Shown: positions 34,531-46,000 of the stretch, piece by piece
Layout: each line of letters starts with the position of its first letter
Position numbering within the stretch: position 1 is the first letter of the stretch
Assembly: GCF_918797505.1 (NCBI RefSeq)
Contig: NC_092801.1
Coordinates: forward strand, 10,478,001-10,542,000
Length of the DNA stretch: 64,000 bases
Direction: 5' to 3'
From: Bemisia tabaci
Taxonomy: Eukaryota; Arthropoda; Insecta; Hemiptera; Aleyrodidae
Position numbers and translations under genes: made by a program
Notes under the pieces: model-generated
Seen by the model: the letters and a program-made list of their open reading frames with translations, nothing else
Databases searched by the model: none
Told to the model about the DNA's origin: nothing

Positions 34531-34920
34531 AGGGATGACGATTTTTTTGAATTAATCGATTTCGGGAAATCGAATTGATTTTCGGTAGAAATATCGAATT
34601 GATTTTCGGTAATAATATCAAATTGGTTTTCCGTAAAAATATCCATTTAATTTTCGGTAAAAAAATCGATTCGCTTTTAAGATCGGATGCAAAAATCGAT
34701 TTTTCGAAATTACAATATATATTTGCGCCAAAAACATAACTACTACTGAAACTGAACTTGAAATGAAACTAGGGTTTCACAGAACCTAGGCCTTATGTGA
34801 CACATTATCATACGAAATTTCGATTTTTTTTTCATTACTTAATTCGATTTCGGCTCGAAAAATCGATTCCGATTTAACCGATTTTTCGGTGCAAAAAATC
34901 GATTAAGAATCGCCATCTCT
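34531..34920. mobile_element. MITE rich in AATCGATT motifs
   Basis: The ends AGGGATGACGATTTTTTTGA and AATCGATTAAGAATCGCCAT are inverted in part. The body carries a degenerate tandem of AATTGATTTTCGGTA-type units at about 34565-34680. No coding capacity. Confidence 0.55.
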
Positions 34921-35112
34921 ATTTTGCTTTCCGCAAGCGGCAACACACTTTCTTTCCTTGAACGGAGAGTAAAAAACCCCTTCAATTTGGCTAACTGCAA
35001 CCAGTAACGCACTTTACCTCCGTGAACAACGGAACAGCCTGTTAGCCTCCTTGTTTGATCAGCACTCATCTGTATTTTAGCGAGCATGTATGCACCAGCG
35101 TAAACTAATATT

Positions 35113-35864
35113 CTGCCATGCTAAGGAAGAATGCCGTATGAGCCTTCAGACGTTGCCAAATCTCCTTAAAAAACTGAATTTACAAGGAAAATCGCGAATA
35201 TTTTTCTTCAAATTATTTAGACATTTCTTTTCGCAGTTTAATCTAACACATTTGAACATTTCAAAATAAATGAGGCATCATTATCCTCTAAAATACGTAT
35301 TTCGACCAGGGTTTTGAACCAAATCTTCTCCTATCGAATACGATAAATCATGGAGAACTTAAGATTTATATTGACCAGCTTCTCGAAAAAAAAAAAAATT
35401 TCTAAGGAAGTCTGCAACGTCGCACATGGAAAAACGTCGTCTCTCATTTTGCCCAAAAATATGTATGTATAAAATTGAAGGCATTTTGACTTTCCTCTCT
35501 CAACTTATATTCGTCTGTAACGATAAACAATGGGACGTGTTTGCTACGGCGCCTTGATACAACTATACAACCTCGACGGATGTCCGTATTGCGTTCAAAA
35601 AATTGAAGGCGTTTTGACTCCCTGCTCATACTACGTGTAGTTGATTCGATCGACCGACGCGTTGGTCGGCGGTGACGGGGACTTGATGCAACTATTCAAA
35701 CTTGATGGATGTCCGTATCGCACAAACTGAAGTGCGAAACCACGTATCTCCATTGCGGTGTTTCAAAATAACCGTTCTTATTTCACCTCTTCCATGAGAA
35801 ACAATCCAAATTTACGACTTTTGGCACCTCTCGAATGTTCATACGGCGTTCTTCCTTAGCACGG
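35113..35864. mobile_element. MITE, CTGCCGTGC family, with later insertions
   Basis: The left end CTGCCATGCTAAGGAAGAAT and the right end CGGCGTTCTTCCTTAGCACG belong to the same family, but are 752 bp apart instead of ~254. Between them lie fragments of the ~274/308-bp tandem family (CGGCGCCTTGATACAACTAT) and of the GTGCGAAACCACG family. A stepwise insertion history is likely. Confidence 0.6.
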
Positions 35865-35877
35865 TATCATTTGAGTA

Positions 35878-36697
35878 TACGGAGGGTATGGATTCGATCG
35901 AAAAATGAAAACATGAATCCATCGACATGAATCGATCGACACCGATTCGATCGACAGTTAATTTAAAAACACCCGTGTCGATTCGATCGACATGAATGGA
36001 TGGAAAAATAAAAACGTGAATCGATCGAAGTGAATGGAGCAACACCGATTCAATCGACAACCGTGAATCGATTGACAAACCCGTGAATCGATCGACCAAC
36101 CCGTGAGTCGATCGAATCGGTGTCGATCGATTCGATCCACATTTTCATTTTTCGATCCATTCATGTCGGTCGAATCGGTACGGGTGTTTTTAAATTAACT
36201 ATCGATTGAATCGGTGTCAATTAATTCATGTCGATCGATTCACGTTTTCTTTTTTCGATCGATTCATGTCGATCGAATCGACACCGGTTTTTTAACAAAT
36301 TGTCGATTGAATCGGTGTCGATTGATTCATGTCGATCGATTCACGTTTTCATTTTTCGATCGATTGATGTCGATCGAATCGACACCGGTTTTTTAACAAA
36401 TTGTCGATTGAATCGGTGTCGATTGATTCATGTCGATCGATTCACGTTTTCATTTTTCGATCGATTCATGTCGATCGAATTGACACCGGTTTTTCAATAA
36501 TTTTTCGATCAAATCGGTGTCGATCGATTCATGTCGATCAATTCACGTTTTCATTTCTCGATCGATTCATGTCGATCGAATCGACATCGGTTTGTTAACA
36601 AATTTTCGATCGAATCGGTGTCGATCGATTCATGCCGATCGATTCGCGTTTTCATTTTTCGATCGATTCATGTCGATCGAATCCATATCCTCCGGAG
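35878..36697. repeat. Inverted tandem array, 101-bp TCGATCGA-rich unit
   Basis: In the right half the marker CACGTTTT (CGCGTTTT in the last unit) recurs at 36241, 36342, 36443, 36544 and 36645, an exact 101-bp period. Each unit holds several TCGATCGATTCATGTCGATC and GAATCGACACCGG motifs. The left half (35885-36130) carries the same unit inverted. The outer borders GGAGGGTATGGATTCGATCG and CGATCGAATCCATATCCTCC are mirror images. The whole could fold into one large cruciform or hairpin. It starts about 120 bp past the CFAP58 stop. Open frames on both strands here are an artefact of the repeat. Confidence 0.9.
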
Positions 36698-36815
36698 TAG
36701 ACATACGTTTTTCTTGTTTTTAAACTCTCCTTGTGATCACCCGTTGTGTCTCAGACCCATTCTATTAATTGTCTTCATCCAATTAATGCATATCCTGAGA
36801 GGCCGTCGGCCGAGT

Positions 36816-37019
36816 TCATTTTATCCTACTTATAGTGGAAGACTTATTAACAGTGCGAGGTGGAGTGAGGATCATACTGAACCCTCCTCCGGCTATTTTG
36901 GCTCCTCTGGAAGACTTGGGTTTCTCCAACTCGTGCCTCAATTTTTCCGCAAGATTCGTCGATAGCGCCGAGGAAGAGTCGTCCATACTTTTCTGGCGCA
37001 GCTTCCCGATGTTGTGTTT
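36816..37019 (-). CDS. CFAP58: CFAP58 last coding exon
   Basis: This exon is listed separately because its assignment rests on more than the frame. It joins the previous exon in phase (YYQQ|KHNIGK), has a clean acceptor (CTGTGCAG) and encodes 67 residues. The basic tail with GAKIAGGGF resembles the conserved GGGF near the CFAP58 C-terminus. I see no AATAAA or ATTAAA on this strand between the stop codon (36816-36818) and the inverted array that begins at 36697, so the 3' UTR may run into that array. Confidence 0.85.
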   Translation of the reverse strand, partial: KHNIGKLRQKSMDDSSSALSTNLAEKLRHELEKPKSSRGAKIAGGGFSMILTPPRTVNKSSTISRIK

Positions 37020-40000
37020 CTGCACAGAGAAGAAAGGGGATACTCATTTTTTTTAAGTGTGACGGACTACAAATTTTCAAAACGGAGATGTTGCATGTGT
37101 GAGGAATTTGCGATTTGACTGTTGATCCTTACGTAAAAGTTCGCGAGAAACACGATGGTGCCACTGGTTTTCTCTGAAATCATCTCCCAAGCTCAAAAAA
37201 AGCACTCAAAGTGAAACCAAAATGGAGGGGATATCTCATGCTATCCTGAGAGTCCACCTCTACATCAAAACAAACTCTCCATGCAAAGATAGGGAGCAAA
37301 TACATTAGCAGGGTTGCCGTGTTTTCAGTTTTGGAGTCCCCAAATAAAGTGGCAGCCCTGTCAATGTATTTGCTCCCTATCTTTGCATGGAGAGTTTGTC
37401 TTGATGTAGAGGTGGACTCTCAGGATAGTGTGGGATATCTCCTCCATTTTGGCCTCAACTTGAGAGCTTTTTTTGAGCTTGGGAGTTGATTTCAGAGAAA
37501 ACCAGTGGCACCATCATATTTCTCACGAAACTCTCCGTAAGGATTAACAGTCAAATCGCAAATTCCTCACACATGCAACATCTCCATTAAATGATTGTGA
37601 AACTACCTATGTTCAGCTGAAATCAGTGTTATCTCAATTTTTTCGAAACTGCACTTCTGTATGCTCCGTTTTATCCGAGCCTCGCATATGAGCTAATATC
37701 TCAATTAATTGAGGGGCTTGGAAGACAATGCAACAAGTGCAGTGTTTTCTACTTCGAAAAATACGTGTTTGACGTTTCGAAATTACATGGATCTATGTGG
37801 CGGAATGAAAGTTTTTTCCGAAAAATTGTCTTACTTATACGCCTTGTCCTCCAAGTCACTCAATTATTCCCTTTTTTCTTTTAAGCCGTATAAGGTGCAA
37901 GGTGCAAAAGGAAATTCCAATGTCAATTATTGCTATCATTTGTGTCTGGTAAAGACTATCATCGATGTTCTTACGCATTTATCTACTTTTCTGACTCCGC
38001 GTTTAAGTCTCCAAAAATATGCACGTTCGAAAAAACGTTGGTGCGTTGAATGATTATGTATCGATACCTGTTTACCCATGAGAGATCACGTTTGCGAATA
38101 GTTGCGTGCTCTTAAATCCACAAATACTTCAACTGGAATTTTTATAGCTTCTGAAAAAGTAAAGCATACGCTGGAAAATTAGGCTTGCGTGTAGGGACTT
38201 TTCGGCTTAGCATTCTACACTCGGCACTCAACACCGACGTTGTTTTGGCTCGACGCAAAACAAAGATTAATTTAAGTCAAGTGTGTCTCGGTGACGGTTA
38301 ACTGATTATTTTGAAAAGGGTTTCTCTAAGGTGGTGTAAAAAGAGTTCCATTGATCAACCAGCTACGAGTAGCGGTTAGCTGTACGCCCTAAGATTGCCT
38401 CCCGATATTTTCAGTGACATGCTTCTTTTATTAGGGCAAATTAATACGACGGAGAAAATTTGTAACATTCTGATTGAGTGAAAATTGATGATATCGTCAA
38501 TTGCAACAGATGGAACAATGACAACGATTCATAATAGTCCAAAATGTAACAGGGTAAGGAACGCACAAGAATTAGGTAACAAAGGCTAAAATCATATTTT
38601 TAGCGTTGGTTACCAATTTTTTGTGCGTTTTTCATCTTTGTAACAGAGGGCTAATGAACTCTGACTTACTGCCCTCAATTCCTACACTGGAAAAATGAAA
38701 AAAACACATTGGATCTAGAGTCCAGACTCTTAAAAACATCGACAAGAAAAAATACTCTTAATTCAATCGGATTTTTGCTTAAATCAAGAACCATAAGCCT
38801 CTTAATTTGAGCGGATTTCCTTTTGATTTAATCTTAAATCTGAATGAATCAAGAGTATTTTTTCTTGTCAATATTTTCAAAAGTCTGGACTCTAGATCCA
38901 ATGTGGTTTTTTTTTCCAGTGTAGAAAAGGAAGAGTATATAATTTAAGTACATGTGCAGGTAAAAACAGTAATAACCGTCAATTTAAAATTAAAGAAAGC
39001 AAATGACCCTTGAATACGTGGTTGTTGTTCTGATACAATTTTCTCGCATCATCACGCATATCTGTGCGCATGATTGAGACTCAACTCTTCCGCGTTTAGT
39101 ACCGTCAATTTAAAATTAAAGAAAGCAAATGACCCTTGAATACGTGGTTGTTGTTCTGATACAATTTTCTCGCATCATCACGCATATCTGTGCGCATGAT
39201 TGAGACTCAACTCTTCCGCGTTTAGTAAAAGGACTTGTTAAAATGTGTAATTATCCGGATTGAAGCTGCTTAAAACGTGAATTTTCCAGAAATCTTGAGA
39301 ATATTTTTCTTTAACATTTCCGGGGAGCTTCGACCTTGCACTTAAAGAATTGTATAGAAACTTATTTTTTCTCTTGTGGAAAAACGGAGAAACTTCAATT
39401 AGATGCGTAGAAGTGTGTTTTTTAGTAACGTCATCGAGTTAAATGTTTTTGTGGTAAACAAAAAGGCATTCCCTACAGCTCATTGATGCAGCTAACTCTA
39501 AACGGCCCAAAGATCGAGGCATTTTGCCCTGCTGCGTCACGATTTGCAATGAGATAGGAAAGTGTAAAATAGTTAATTAAAGTTTAAAAGTAAAAGAAGG
39601 ATAGTCAACAACAGCTACTTACTTGCTGATAGTACTTTTTTTTAAACGAATCGAGCTCAATACGACATCGCTCAACTTCCACTTTGTATTCTGACGCCTG
39701 AGCCTCTGCTGCTTCCAACTGACCCGTCAAAGCCTGAAAAAATTGCGCAAGTAAAAAAAAATTCACATTATAATTCTGCTTAACAAACTTTGAACTTCCG
39801 GCATTAAAAAGTATGAGTTCACAACCGCTCTCTCTCTCTCTCCCCCCTCTCTCTCCCTCTCTCCCCCCCCCCTTCTACTCTGAACGCTCCGAGCTTCATT
39901 TTCGCTAAATACGATCCAAATCTCATACAGGCCAACACCGCCGTGCTAAAGAAAAACGTCTCATGAACACTCGAGAGTTGGCGAATTTCCTACGGTAAAA

Positions 40001-43000
40001 TTTTTATTTTTAAGGAGAGTCAGAGACCGTCCTTAAATAACGTAACGCTCTTGGGGGGGGGGGGGGGGAGGGGGTCGAGGAGAACGTTACACTATTTTGT
40101 TTTTACTTGTTAAAGGAAAGGGTCCTGCGTCACAGAAGCGTTACTAGGGTGGAGGGGGGGGGGGGTCAGAAACGCCGAAGAAGTGCGCTATTTAATTTAG
40201 AGACGGCCCCTTATGAATATTTTCTCTAGAAATTTTCAGATTATTTAGTTAGTTAGTTAATTTATTTGAAGACATTCAGCATCTTGGGCTATTAACGTCT
40301 TTACAAAGAATTTGGAAGATGGGTGCATGTACAAAAATTTAGATTTTTAAATTAAGGGAGGCAAAGGGTTAGATCCGATCGCGAATGCGATTCTCTGAAA
40401 CATTGTCATTGAGACCGTTCGAGCAGTACGTGATGCACTTTTTCCGATTTATTGACCCACCCCCTCTCCCCCTTGTAATGCATTCCTACACCCTTTTTTG
40501 AATTACGTAACATTGGCTTGCCCCCCCCTTAATGTTCAATAAATCAAGAAAACGCCGAGGAGACAGCTTGAAAAATTCAGGGCTTTCTAGAAATATTTTG
40601 CTGAAATACAATGGGAAGAGATCAACATAGGGAAGGGCGGGATTTTCATTATTTTGTACATTTCTTTAAATTTTTTTTTCTAGCCTCGGATTTCTCACGT
40701 ATCGCTAGGCTTAACCCCCTCCCCCCTTGTAATGCAACGTAACGCTGGCTCACCCCCCCTCCCTCTCTCCTAAGTGCGTTACGTTATTCTTGAACGGCCA
40801 CCAGGCGAATCCAAGGAAGGAGGCGTTTGGGGGTGAGCGCCCCCTCCCCTCCGTATGCCCGAAAAAAGAAAGAAGGAAAAGAGAAGGAAGACAGAAAGAA
40901 GGAACGGAGGACAGAAGAAGGGAGGACGCTTACACTTGATAGTTATTCATGACGAAATTGAACGAAACTGCACATCAGATGCTCTTAAATTTAATCATTT
41001 TCTGGGAGAGGCCCCTGTTTGAGGTGGCTAGATTCACCTTCAGACGTTGGAAGGAAAACATTCGCCGATCTCCCGGATAATTCGCCTTTTACCGAGGGAA
41101 CTTTGGAAACGCCTAAAGGTGCATGTGGCGTTTTCTCATAGCACGGCAGAAACAGTTTTTCCGAAGAGGCAAATTTTGCTCGAGGGAAGGGTGAAACTTA
41201 ACGGATTTTTGGTTGTTTTTCATGTGTTTGCGTTTAAGTCTCCGAAGTAATTTTTCACAGCCCGAAAAGGCAAAGTTTGCTTGAGAAGGTGAGGTTTGAA
41301 CATGAGAGAAATTGTGGTTTCTCAGGTGTTTGTCACCCATTGTTAACATCACGTATAATATGAATTACTCTATCAAGAACTGCTCTTATGCATAAGCGGC
41401 ATAATAAGAAGTAAAGATGAATCTGTAATGCTTGGGTCCCTGGCTTATTTTTCAAAGTCCGAGAGCTAAAATTCTAAGGGGCTGGGGGGAGGTCATATTT
41501 AAAGAAATTTTTCTCGGATGGTTCTTTTTCTTATGTTTCGTTTCAGTCTCCAGACTCTTTTTCCGGAGTCCACAGAGAATACATTTTCTTAAAATTGAAG
41601 ATGTTCTCTTTGTAATGTTACTTGGATGGGCCTCTGTAGGGTGCCCTTGCTCCAAGACGAAGAGGAGGAGGATGAAAACACGAAACACAAAAATATAAGG
41701 AATGAACTCTGTACTTCAACGTGAGAAAAGTGGAGGAGCCAGCCGAGGCCTGGCCTCCAAGAGGTACAATCGAACTCTATCCGCTGCTGAACTGTAACTA
41801 ACTCTAAAACTAGACTAGTGTCCTGTAGAAATGATGAAGAGAAAGTCCTGATGGTTGAGGGTGACAAAGCCGGACTCCGCGCAGAGTGATTAGATAGAAA
41901 GTGCAATGTGTGGAATCCGGTGATGTGACGAAAGAAGAGGAAGAATGCGGATAGGTAGGTATATCGATAGGGAAGGAAAGAATGAACAGGAGTATGAGAT
42001 AGGGCAGGAACACAACATCTTTCGAAGGTAATGCGAATTTTTTTTTTGAAAACCATGTAAGAGCGTACTTCGGAAATTCAATGAGTGAAATGCATATAGT
42101 GGTCCATTCGATTGCATTTTGCAAAAAGGAAGCAAGAGCATTCCAGAGTCACTCAGATTGTACGAATGATTTTACCTTACAAATATATAGATCATCTCTA
42201 AACAAATTCTATCTTTACTCCCAATAAACGACAAACTCAAGACGGAAATTACCTTGGTCAGTTTAATTTTTTGCACGATTTCAGTAATTTTATTGCGAAT
42301 GATGTAAGATGCAAAATCCTAGCAACATTGGAATGCTCTTGGTTCCATTTTGCAAAATGCAATCCGATTCATTTCCTTCATTCCCTGAAATGTCCCTAAA
42401 ATTGATGCCTTATGTCTATAATTCTATTAAAGGACTTTATTATAATTTCTGTAAATGTCAAGCATGATCCTACAGTGTCATTCTCTGGGTAAACAGTGTT
42501 CTTAATTTTAAAACTTTAACATAAAACCGCTCGACAATCGATTTCAGGCAGGGGTAATGCGGAACACACTCTGTTTGGATTTTTATAGAGATCCATTCTG
42601 CCGCGCTAAGGAAGAACGCCGTATGAACGTTCGAGAGTTGCCAAATGTCCAGATGGGATAAGAATTTAGGACCTACAGCACCTCTTCCCCCAATAAAGAA
42701 ATTCGCGCGAAGCGCCTGGGAGGGTTATGCCGTGAAACGGCCAGGGGGTGCACCTACTAGTGTACGTGTCACACAACATAACATACAACAATAGGTATCA
42801 TGATTTTCTAAATATAAAAACTTTGTTATGTTATCCTTTATTTCACACATTAATATTTTTATAAAATACTCAGATTAAATAATCTTAATATGCAGACTAA
42901 TAATAATTGAAAGCGAGAATGTCACTTTGCAGTGTGCACGAGTCAAAGTAGTTCCATGATGAAGCAGGAAGCACTTAAAATCCATCCAATAACGAGCGAG

Positions 43001-46000
43001 AAAAACGCAAGCCTCAGATCAGTCAAAGTGAAAGGTCTAGCCTCATCGTTATTTTCCTTTGCACGATATTTACTAAAATCCCTCGGCGCAAATTCTGCAA
43101 TGTCCTTGTTTAAATAGCCCATCTCCAACAAACGGAATAATACATCATTCACAACCTCGTGGTAGAACCCATTCCGTGGCATGAAATACATTAACGGGTA
43201 GCTCAAAAGACGTTCACGCGCAACGTGGAATTCGTACTCTTTTTTTGTTGCGTGATCCACGTACACCAAGTCGTTCAAATCGGTATACTTTGTGCTCATC
43301 CTAGTGAGGAATGCATTGGATTTTAGCATAGTGTCAACTTCTCTCATGACTAAATTCTTTTCGTCGGTATCAATCAGGGTTTCATTCATCAATAGATCAG
43401 CGTCAACAAAGAGGTTAGGCGTATAATGTTGTCCGCATATAAACTTGAAACTGTCGGTTAGTTTTTGTCTAATCCAGCCGAATTCCGACTCATCACCAAG
43501 CAACTGCGCGTCGATTTCAATGCCGCTAGACTGCACCAAAAAGTCGGATTCTTCAATTTCCTTGACCGTGTCGATATCCCTAAAGCGCACACGTGAACTC
43601 AACAAACTGAACATTCCGCTCTGGAAAAGAGTAATAAGAACCATCATCGAGAATACGATGATGAGGAAAAATATTTTCCCCACCATCAACTCAACCATTA
43701 TCAACCGGGGCTGACTTATCCCCAGAGTATATCTGTAGATCGTCATGAGGGTTGGAAATAACTCGTGGCCCAGCGTGCTCTCTTCGGTGTCCGAACGGTA
43801 GAAAATGTTTATATACGAAATCGCGAGAGTGTAATGGACCAGAGCGAGGATGAGGAGAGTCACAATAATGAATATCCAAACTGTGAGTGAGAAGCTGTAG
43901 AATGGAACCACATCTTGAGGGACGTAGCCTTTGCGCGGGAGTCTAAATGTAAGCTGACACGATTCCACAGTCGGAGAGATATCGAAGTCTCGCAGATTTG
44001 CTAGATTACCGAGTCCGGCTCCAGTGACGTGTACATCCACCCCATACTTTAGCCCGAATTCTAGGTGTTCGAGCTGGGTTGAAGTGTCGAGTGAAGAAAA
44101 TGGATCCTTTATAAAATGGACTTCTTTTGAAATTGGATGCAAGCGGCAGTTTCGACTTGAGGCCACGTACATAAGTACAAGTACAAAAGGCATAACGGTG
44201 TTTGCTGCGCAAACGTCGGTCACTCTACCGTCGAAAGAAAATGGCTCGAGTTCTACCGTGGAAAAGGTAAGTGGTTTTTGATTCATCGAGTACCACGAAA
44301 AATCGAAAAACACATCCTCGCCTCCTTTCACGTATTCCTGTATTTTCTCAAAGAATGGGTCATAGCGGTAACACGCCTCTCGTAAGCAGATCAAAGTTTT
44401 TTGGCCTTTAAATATACGCCACATGAATCTGAACGCGAAACGCAGTGAATAAGAAATTTGATTCACTGCTCCGTGAGAATTCTCCTCCAAGATTTGCGGA
44501 ACTTGAAAAGCGCTCATCACGTAAAATATCAAATAATTTCTAGCATTCCATACGTTGTTCTGGGACAGACCTCGAACTCGGTCGAAAAGAGATTCGGATA
44601 AATGTGAGTCCTCTTGCAGTTGAATATCGGAAATCGTGAAATTCTCGTCGCAAGGACTTGTCGGATTCATTAAAATCAATTTAAACTCCGTTTCGAGGTG
44701 GATGCAGCATTTTGGCAGGTTGAGTGGCCCCTGCTTACCGTCCAATGACTTTGAGAAATTTTTTAGAGCTCGGAGTGATGTGGCGGCAGTGTCCACTTTT
44801 CCGAAATTTTGAGAGCCCAGAATGAGGTTAAGGATGTTGGTGAAATCATCGAGTATAAACAGCATGGTTTTTGGCTCGGTTTCGGTAAACTGCGGCCCCA
44901 TGGGCTGAACACTGTTTGCATGCAGGGTTGGTATGAGAGCGTTGTGCAGATTGCGAATCAGGGCTGTGGAGTCAAATCTGGGGTGAATGGTCGTAACGTG
45001 AATAAGCTTGTGCTTTGATCTTTCTAACATCAGAGGACATATCTTGGTGAGGAGGTTGATATGATTCTTCAGAGCAGGTGTCGATGAATGCGGGAGACGC
45101 GCTACCTCTCCGGGCCCAAAACATAAGACTGTTATTAGAAGATTATACCTACACCCGAAAAGCGACATGTACGTGGTAACTCGATCACAGTCCTCACAAT
45201 TTTTCTTCGATTAGATTTCGTTAGAATGATATTAAATGAAAATGTAAGCAAAAATATGTCTCATCATGGTGTATGACCACGTACAGTAGAGTCTCGCTTA
45301 TCCGTGATGATTGGAACCAAGACTATTGCGGATAATACGAGATTGAGCTATCAAACCGAGTAAAGGGATTGGAAAGGCTGTATTATAAAAGAACCCATTG
45401 AAACCTTGTCCAACAATGAAGAAATAAATAAAGTTTACCTCAAGAAATTTCCGCAAACATCGAAAATAGGAGTCCGCGCTGGAGAACTGTAGCGGTTTTG
45501 GCCCAGTCACGGAAAAATTTGCGGATAACTCGAATCGCGGATAATCGAGACTATTGTATTTACGGACTTTATTTTTCCGGACATTTTTCCCTTGAAGTTT
45601 TCCTCATTACATTTAACTTACTTATCCTGAAATATTTACTCTAACTTGGGGTCGATATGTTTGTGATATTTAGCATTTTGTTCGACAACAAAGTAATATG
45701 ATGTGCGTACTTTTGTCGCTCCTCTTCATTTTCACGCGAGCCCCAGAAATGATAGAGGTATACATAGAACAGGGCTCGCGTGAAAATTGAGATACGCCCT
45801 TACCTACGCCAGAGGAGCGACGATTTGTTGTACAAACTTTATTTTCCGTTTGAAGTAAACACTTAAGGCCACGCGATGGGGGAATGCAGGTTATCTCGAA
45901 TCATTTCCTCTAAAAGGTTTCCTCAATCTCTCTCTCTCTCTCCCCCCCCCTCTCTCCCCCCTCTCTCTCTCTCCCCCTCTCTCGTTTAAAAGAATGATGC

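Noticed and set aside
35878..36697. CRISPR-like array
   Set aside because: Regular spacing exists but there are no unique spacers; it is a plain inverted tandem array in insect DNA.
36214..36965. Serial frames with repeated MSIDSCRSIHVF motifs
   Set aside because: They are translations of the 101-bp tandem unit in several frames, not a repeat protein.
41589..42141. 155-, 104- and 83-aa minus-strand frames
   Set aside because: They overlap in different frames, are Ser/His/Pro-rich and lack any homology I recognise.
43445..44281. Plus-strand frames and other minus-strand frames within 42943-45168
   Set aside because: Shadows of the ionotropic receptor coding frame.
42943..45168. Receptor as a pseudogene
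   Set aside because: No stop or frameshift in 741 codons, complete transmembrane layout and a nearby poly(A) signal.
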